Shown here piece by piece: positions 59,771 to 64,000 of a DNA stretch of 64,000 nt. The notes under the pieces were generated by a model. That model saw only the letters and a list, made by a program, of their open reading frames with translations. It was not told the origin of the DNA and ran no database searches. Every line of letters starts with the position of its first letter. Position 1 is the stretch's first letter. The position numbers and the translations under genes were made by a program. The DNA is from Orobanche coerulescens (taxonomy: Eukaryota > Streptophyta > Magnoliopsida > Lamiales > Orobanchaceae). The stretch spans positions 68,126,001 through 68,190,000 of the forward strand of contig CM065817.1 in the NCBI GenBank assembly GCA_033398695.1. The letters run 5' to 3'.

Positions 59771-60714
59771 CAGTATATATGATCGAGCAGACCGGTTTAC
59801 ACCCATTTTTCTCATCTCTCTCATCTCCTTCCGCCGCTAGGTCTTGGAGTACGTGATTAGATGTTGTTTATCTATCAATCCACGAAGTTCTTGAGTTTCT
59901 AACATCAATCAATCATCCCATAACCTCCTACGATCTACCGAATCAAGGTTAGATTTCTTGATAATCTAGTATTGGGGAAATTGGGGTTTTTGTTGGATTT
60001 CGTCCGTTTGAGTCGTAATAACTTATATTATTGATGGATTATTGATTATTTAGATGTATTATATCATTTATCTTGTTATTCCATGGTTGGATCGTATCGA
60101 TTCGTTCTTTTGGTCGAGTTCTTGATCGACGCCTTGAAGGTGTCCGGTAGAATGTCATAGAGGGGTTTCCGGACATTCTACGATTATTCTTCCTCATATG
60201 ATCATTGATTTATTAATTATATGTTGTTAGGGTCGAGTTTCTTGCGAAGAAACTGAGTTGAACCCTTCCGTTCGTTGTTGTCTTCCTTTTCGATAGCATC
60301 GGGCGTTTCGAAGCTTTCTGGTTGAGCCGTGTTCGTCGGGATACTTGCGTGCCGATTTCGAGGCAAGTACCTTGTCCATACAATTCTCATTTTATGGATA
60401 TGATAATTAGTGATCGTCTCCTTATGTTTAGTTGATCGTTCGAATTTCACTTTCAAAGTTTCGGTTAGCCTTGTTAAAGGCCTTCTTTCAAAATGCGTGT
60501 GTTTTGTGGACATTGTGTTCGTGGATGGTTACGTGAATTACTATGAATACACTTGGTGTTGTCGTTGTGCTTTGATAATATATATGTATATATTATCTCA
60601 TATCGGTGCGTTGTGATTTGACCATTGCGTCGTGCATTGTGTTTGTTGCCATTGAGTGAATTACTTGGATATTATTGATGTGATATGTTATTTATGTGAA
60701 TGTGTGGATATGGT

Positions 60715-61165
60715 TGAAGGTCTACGGTGACACATGGCACGTGATCATGTGGTCATGATGCAACAAGTGATTGATCCAACCGTGAGAGCCTGAGATAATC
60801 TACGGTGACACATGGCTTGTGATCATGTGGTCAGGATGCAACAAGTGATTGATCCAACCGTGAGATATGGTGTGTGAATTGTTTAGCTAGCCAGCTCGGG
60901 AGGGTCCTTAGATGCCTCGGGTGGGATTTGTGGCTTCGTCCCGGTCCTAGGCGATGCATGTGCGTGATTTGTTTTATGATTGTGGCCAGCTCGGGAGGGT
61001 CCTTAGATGCCTCGGGTGGGATTTGTGGCTTCGTCCCGGTCCTAGGTGATGCATGTGCGTGATTTGTTTTATGATTGTGGCCAGCTCGGGAGGGTCCTTA
61101 AAGGCCTCGGGTGGGATTTGTGGCTTCGTCCCGATCCTAGGCAATACTTGTACGTGATTACGTTG
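60715..61165 (+). repeat. Two adjacent minisatellites in LTR F
   Basis: First: two units of about 80 bp (60720, 60800) with CTACGGTGACACATGGC and GATTGATCCAACCGTGAGA, homologous to the C LTR repeat. Second: three units of about 98 bp (60886, 60984, 61081) with CCAGCTCGGGAGGGTCCTTA and GGCTTCGTCCCGGTCCTAGG. Confidence 0.9.
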
Positions 61166-61846
61166 TGTTGATTTTATGTCCGTCGAGGACACGTGATATG
61201 GGTTCTGACCCTGTGAACTGTTAGTGGTTTTCTATTTGCGAAAACAAAACCTTTGGGCTATGACCCCTGTTGATTGTGGTAAGAGAAGGATTCGATAATC
61301 CTAAATTGCTTTCTACTAAAACTCCCGATGGCATTTTAAACTGTTTTATAAATTGTTTCCCTTGATTGGTGATCTTTCGGTTTTTGAATGATTTTCCCAA
61401 ACTCTTACATCGGGAAGTATTTTCGTTATGTTTAAATATTTGAGGATTCCTGATTATTATTGTTCTTGGAACTTGTATTGTATGGCTCGTATTTGCACTT
61501 TGTTCTTGCACTAGCAAAACAGTAGAGTTTTGCTAACCCCCGAGTATTCGGGGGGTGGATGTCTATTTTTGCATTCAGGTTTTGGGAGCATATCATAGGG
61601 TCGGCACGAAGGATGATGAAAGATGATCGATACTAATCACATGAGAACCCGTACATTGTCGTATTGGTTTAGTTGTATTTTATTTCCGCTGCGGTATTCT
61701 TTCCCCGTTGTACGGGAGTGTGTTGTATTCGACCCCTGCGTGGGCATGTATTGTGTTTGAGTTGTATGTATTCATTGAAAGACCAAATCGGTCTACTGAG
61801 TCATTTTTAGCCTTAAAGGCATTGTTGAGTTGTTCGATGTTGTTAC

Positions 61847-62634
61847 TGTAACACCCCAAACTAGGCGGATATTACAGTGCCGTGGACCCCCGACTGGGAC
61901 CCACCAGGTGAATGAAAACTAATGAATTAAATAATATAATTGTAGTACCGAACCACATTATATTAACAAATACTCCGATGATGAGCTTAAATACAACACA
62001 CCAGGACAATACAGAATACGAGTATATTTTATATGAAGATAAAATACACAACCCTGAATAATAAATATCTCAAACGAAATTTGCTGCGGAAATACATATG
62101 AAGAGAAATAAGAATGACTAAAAGGACTAGGGCCCCCTACTAGTATCACTGGGACTCCTCGCCGTCAACATGCTCTTGCCGTGCTTTTGCCTTGCCATGA
62201 CCTGAAAACAATATCCCCCAACGGGGTCAGTTACACAGAACAACAATCCTCAAGGGTTGAATATACACAATCATGATATATCTCAATTATGAAGTATCCT
62301 GTTATGAATTTAAGCTGAAGAGGAGCATCATAGTACGCCCGTAATGTTCTGTGAATGTCTACAAGACGAATGACCGGACACACCCGTCCTTGTACCTAAT
62401 TAGTCTCACGAAGGTAAGCGTTACCGTGTGCACAGTCCAATGTATCGGTGAACCCAACACATGACTATCGTGTGCTCGACTAAAAATTCCACACATCCAC
62501 ACCCAGCCACGCAATATGAACCCAGAAGGTCATATGAATGAGAATGACCAAAATGAATATCAATGAATAATAATCCGACAAAGTCAAGAATGACTCACCG
62601 AGATAAAAATTATAGTGAAGTGACACGTTGTTAG
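61847..62634 (-). mobile_element. Gypsy LTR G, 3' part, minus strand
   Basis: The plus-strand start TGTAACACCCCAAACTAGG follows GTTAC (61842-61846), the likely target duplication. The minus strand carries TGTAATATCCG 30 bp before its end (61847-61876), CTGAC (62226-62230) with CCCC/GGGG hairpin, TTTTCAG (AG 62202-62203) and TCG|GTGAGTC near 62595. Closest to the element A LTR end. It stops at 62634, where repeat J begins. Confidence 0.78.
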
Positions 62635-63399
62635 TGTAACTATCGCAAGTGCACGATATCGTATCAAGTAGTAAACTGGACTTTTTGAGTCCGGTTTATC
62701 GATCCCATAAGGAAGTTTGGTTATAATTTGAATTCTACACTATTAGTCTATTTTTATAGATACTAAGATAAGTGAAACACACAACTAAAAAGTTTGGTTT
62801 AATAATTGCAAAGATAATGCAATAATAGTTCTAAACTTATAAGGAAATAAAAAGATAGTAATAATAAAAGATTGATTAACGATAAAATGAAATAGTTGGG
62901 ATTACAAACTTAGTTCGTCATTAGTTATAAAAGATGTACAGGAGATCATAAGATGAATTTACTTAATATGTTGTGTAGATTCGATTTTCCTTAAAAAGAC
63001 GGTTTCTCTTTCGAACTATAAAACGCCCCTTACATATTGAATCAATCCACTATATTTCTATGTTGATTGGCTTCAATACATAGCATTAGGATTTATAAAA
63101 ATAACTCAAAGAATCATCTAAGGACTAGAGGTATATTTCTATCCCCTAGAACAACTTAGAGTGAAGATCATTTGATCTAATCAAACATATTTTCTTTCGA
63201 AACATATGAAGACCATAAATATCGTCATTTATTGGCCAAATAAATAAAGATTGTTAAAACAATGAAAATCACACACAATAATAAGTAATTCAAAATAGAT
63301 CTTTTATACAAACATAAATAACATGACTAACCTTGTTTATAATCCCAACTAAAGGTTACTTAGCCCATGAAGGGTTTATTATACATATTACAAGCTTTG
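62635..63399. repeat. Unclassified AT-rich repeat J
   Basis: Begins TGTAACTATCGCAAGTGCACG, with a GGACT...AGTCC hairpin near 62679-62691 and TATCGATCCCATAAGGAAGT. The rest is AT-rich. GCAAGTGCACG plus TATCGATCCCA phrases are familiar from plant dispersed repeats, but I cannot name the family. No coding capacity. It ends where LTR K starts, so its right boundary may be truncated. Confidence 0.45.
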
Positions 63400-64000
63400 T
63401 GTAATACCCGAGATTTCTGATATGTATTTGGAACTTGTGATATTGTAATTGTTGCACTTTGATCTGAGTATTATTCTCTGTATTTCATAATCCGGTGTTG
63501 TTGAGCATATGATTTCATGAATGTGATTTAAAAATTGTGATTCTGCGCATGTAGCGCACGCTATCGTCTAAGTGTAGCGTACGCTAATTTGGATCCATAG
63601 CGCACGCTACGAAGGAACCTTAGCGCATGCTATACGTGGTCAATATGATTGAGACGTGTTGGTAGGTGAGATCAGGCCGGGGATCTTGGTCGGATTGTGT
63701 CGGGATGAACCTGGACGACTTTCGGGAAAAAGCCAAGTCAACGCGTTAGCGCACGCTACTCACATGAGGGTAGCGCACGCTAAAGGCTGAGTACAGTGAA
63801 ATCAGTAAGTTTCAAATAGCCATTAGCGCACGCGATGAATATGGACTAGCGCGCGCTAATAACCATTTTATATAAATAGGACAACATCCCTTTTCGTGTT
63901 TTCAGTCTTTTTACTTCCCTCATCCGAATCCTTATACTTAGAGAATTACTCTCTTCATCCTAAACACTTAATATCAGCATCCTAGCTCGTGTTGAAGATT
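63400..64000 (+). mobile_element. Gypsy LTR K, 5' part (runs off window end)
   Basis: Starts TGTAATACCCGAGATTTC. Eight TAGCGCACGCTA-type palindromes (63548-63862) stop 8-10 bp before TATAAATA (63871-63878). The sequence after the TATA box is CT-rich and leader-like. The palindrome core matches element D although the rest of the LTR does not align clearly. Confidence 0.8.
63871..63878 (+). promoter_or_regulatory. TATA box of LTR K
   Basis: TATAAATA immediately after the last palindrome (TAGCGCGCGCTA, about 63848-63859), the clearest example of the array-TATA arrangement. Confidence 0.75.

Larger units (their letters stand above)
59066..61846 (+). mobile_element. Gypsy LTR F (C/E-related), 3' end displaced by LTR G
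   Basis: Starts TGTAATACCCGCAATTTCGG and aligns with the minus-strand reading of the element C LTR from U3 (TGATTAAT, GTTTCGGTGTCGTTTTGTT) through to GACCAAATCGGTC (61781-61793). It stops at GTTGTTAC (61846), where the C LTR would continue for about 70 bp. Contains a GC-rich palindromic block (59540-59770), TATATAT (59774-59780), a donor-like AAG|GTTAG (59948), GAG|GCAAGTAC (60361), minisatellites, CTAAC (61533-61537) and TTCAG (AG 61577-61578). It inserted in the copia remnant; any internal region lies beyond G. Confidence 0.85.

Overview
Organism and overall content. The window is non-genic plant heterochromatin made almost entirely of nested LTR retrotransposons. No host gene, tRNA or rRNA gene could be supported. 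The plant origin rests on Ty3/gypsy chromovirus gag-pol remnants (RG-rich gag with two CCHC knuckles, PR, RT, RNase H, HHCC integrase and a terminal chromodomain-like tail), primer-binding sites matching plant initiator Met-tRNA, and 1.4-2.7 kb LTRs running TGTAATATCC...GGGTGTTACA. These traits point to the Tekay/Del lineage of chromoviruses. Ty1/copia remnants are also present. No copy is coding-competent.  Left half. A Ty1/copia-type LTR fragment (1-1132, minus) abuts a gypsy LTR fragment H (1133-2330). Unassigned AT-rich DNA follows to 3654. Gypsy element B (plus strand, 3655 to about 34956) has its left LTR split by element C (minus, 4178-27639, target duplication CTATG/CTACG). C has no gag-pol (LARD-like). 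It is itself split, exactly at its PPT/LTR junction, by composite element D (minus, 6774-22805, duplication CATAC). D has three LTRs and two gag-pol internal regions inside a single target duplication. B's own decayed gag-pol lies at 28775-33444.  Right half. A fragmented Ty1/copia pol (minus, 36086-36266 and 56574-59065) is interrupted by gypsy element A (plus, 36272-56568, duplication TTGGT). A's right LTR holds a solo copia-type LTR, I (46414-56371, duplication GTGTA). I in turn holds element E (minus, 47221-55135, duplication ATAAC), a second gag-pol-less element related to C. From 59066 onward come LTR F (plus), LTR G (minus, inserted in F), an unclassified repeat J, and the start of a further LTR K, cut by the window end.  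How the parts relate. The most interesting material is not coding. The gypsy LTRs, though diverged, share a set of cis modules: (1) arrays of 10-12 bp CpG-rich palindromes just upstream of the TATA box, with a different core in each family and with copy number or order differing even between LTRs of one insertion; (2) a candidate splice donor, a tandem minisatellite, then CTRAC + GC hairpin + TTCAG, which looks like an intron with a structured 3' splice site; (3) a GACC/GGTC hairpin; (4) a TGTAA...TTACA mini-terminus in the last 29-34 bp. Just outside the 3' LTR, a GTTTCG/CGAAAC hairpin sits between the pol stop codon and the PPT. C and E have lost gag-pol but keep most of these, as expected if they are cis-acting signals used by trans-mobilised elements.
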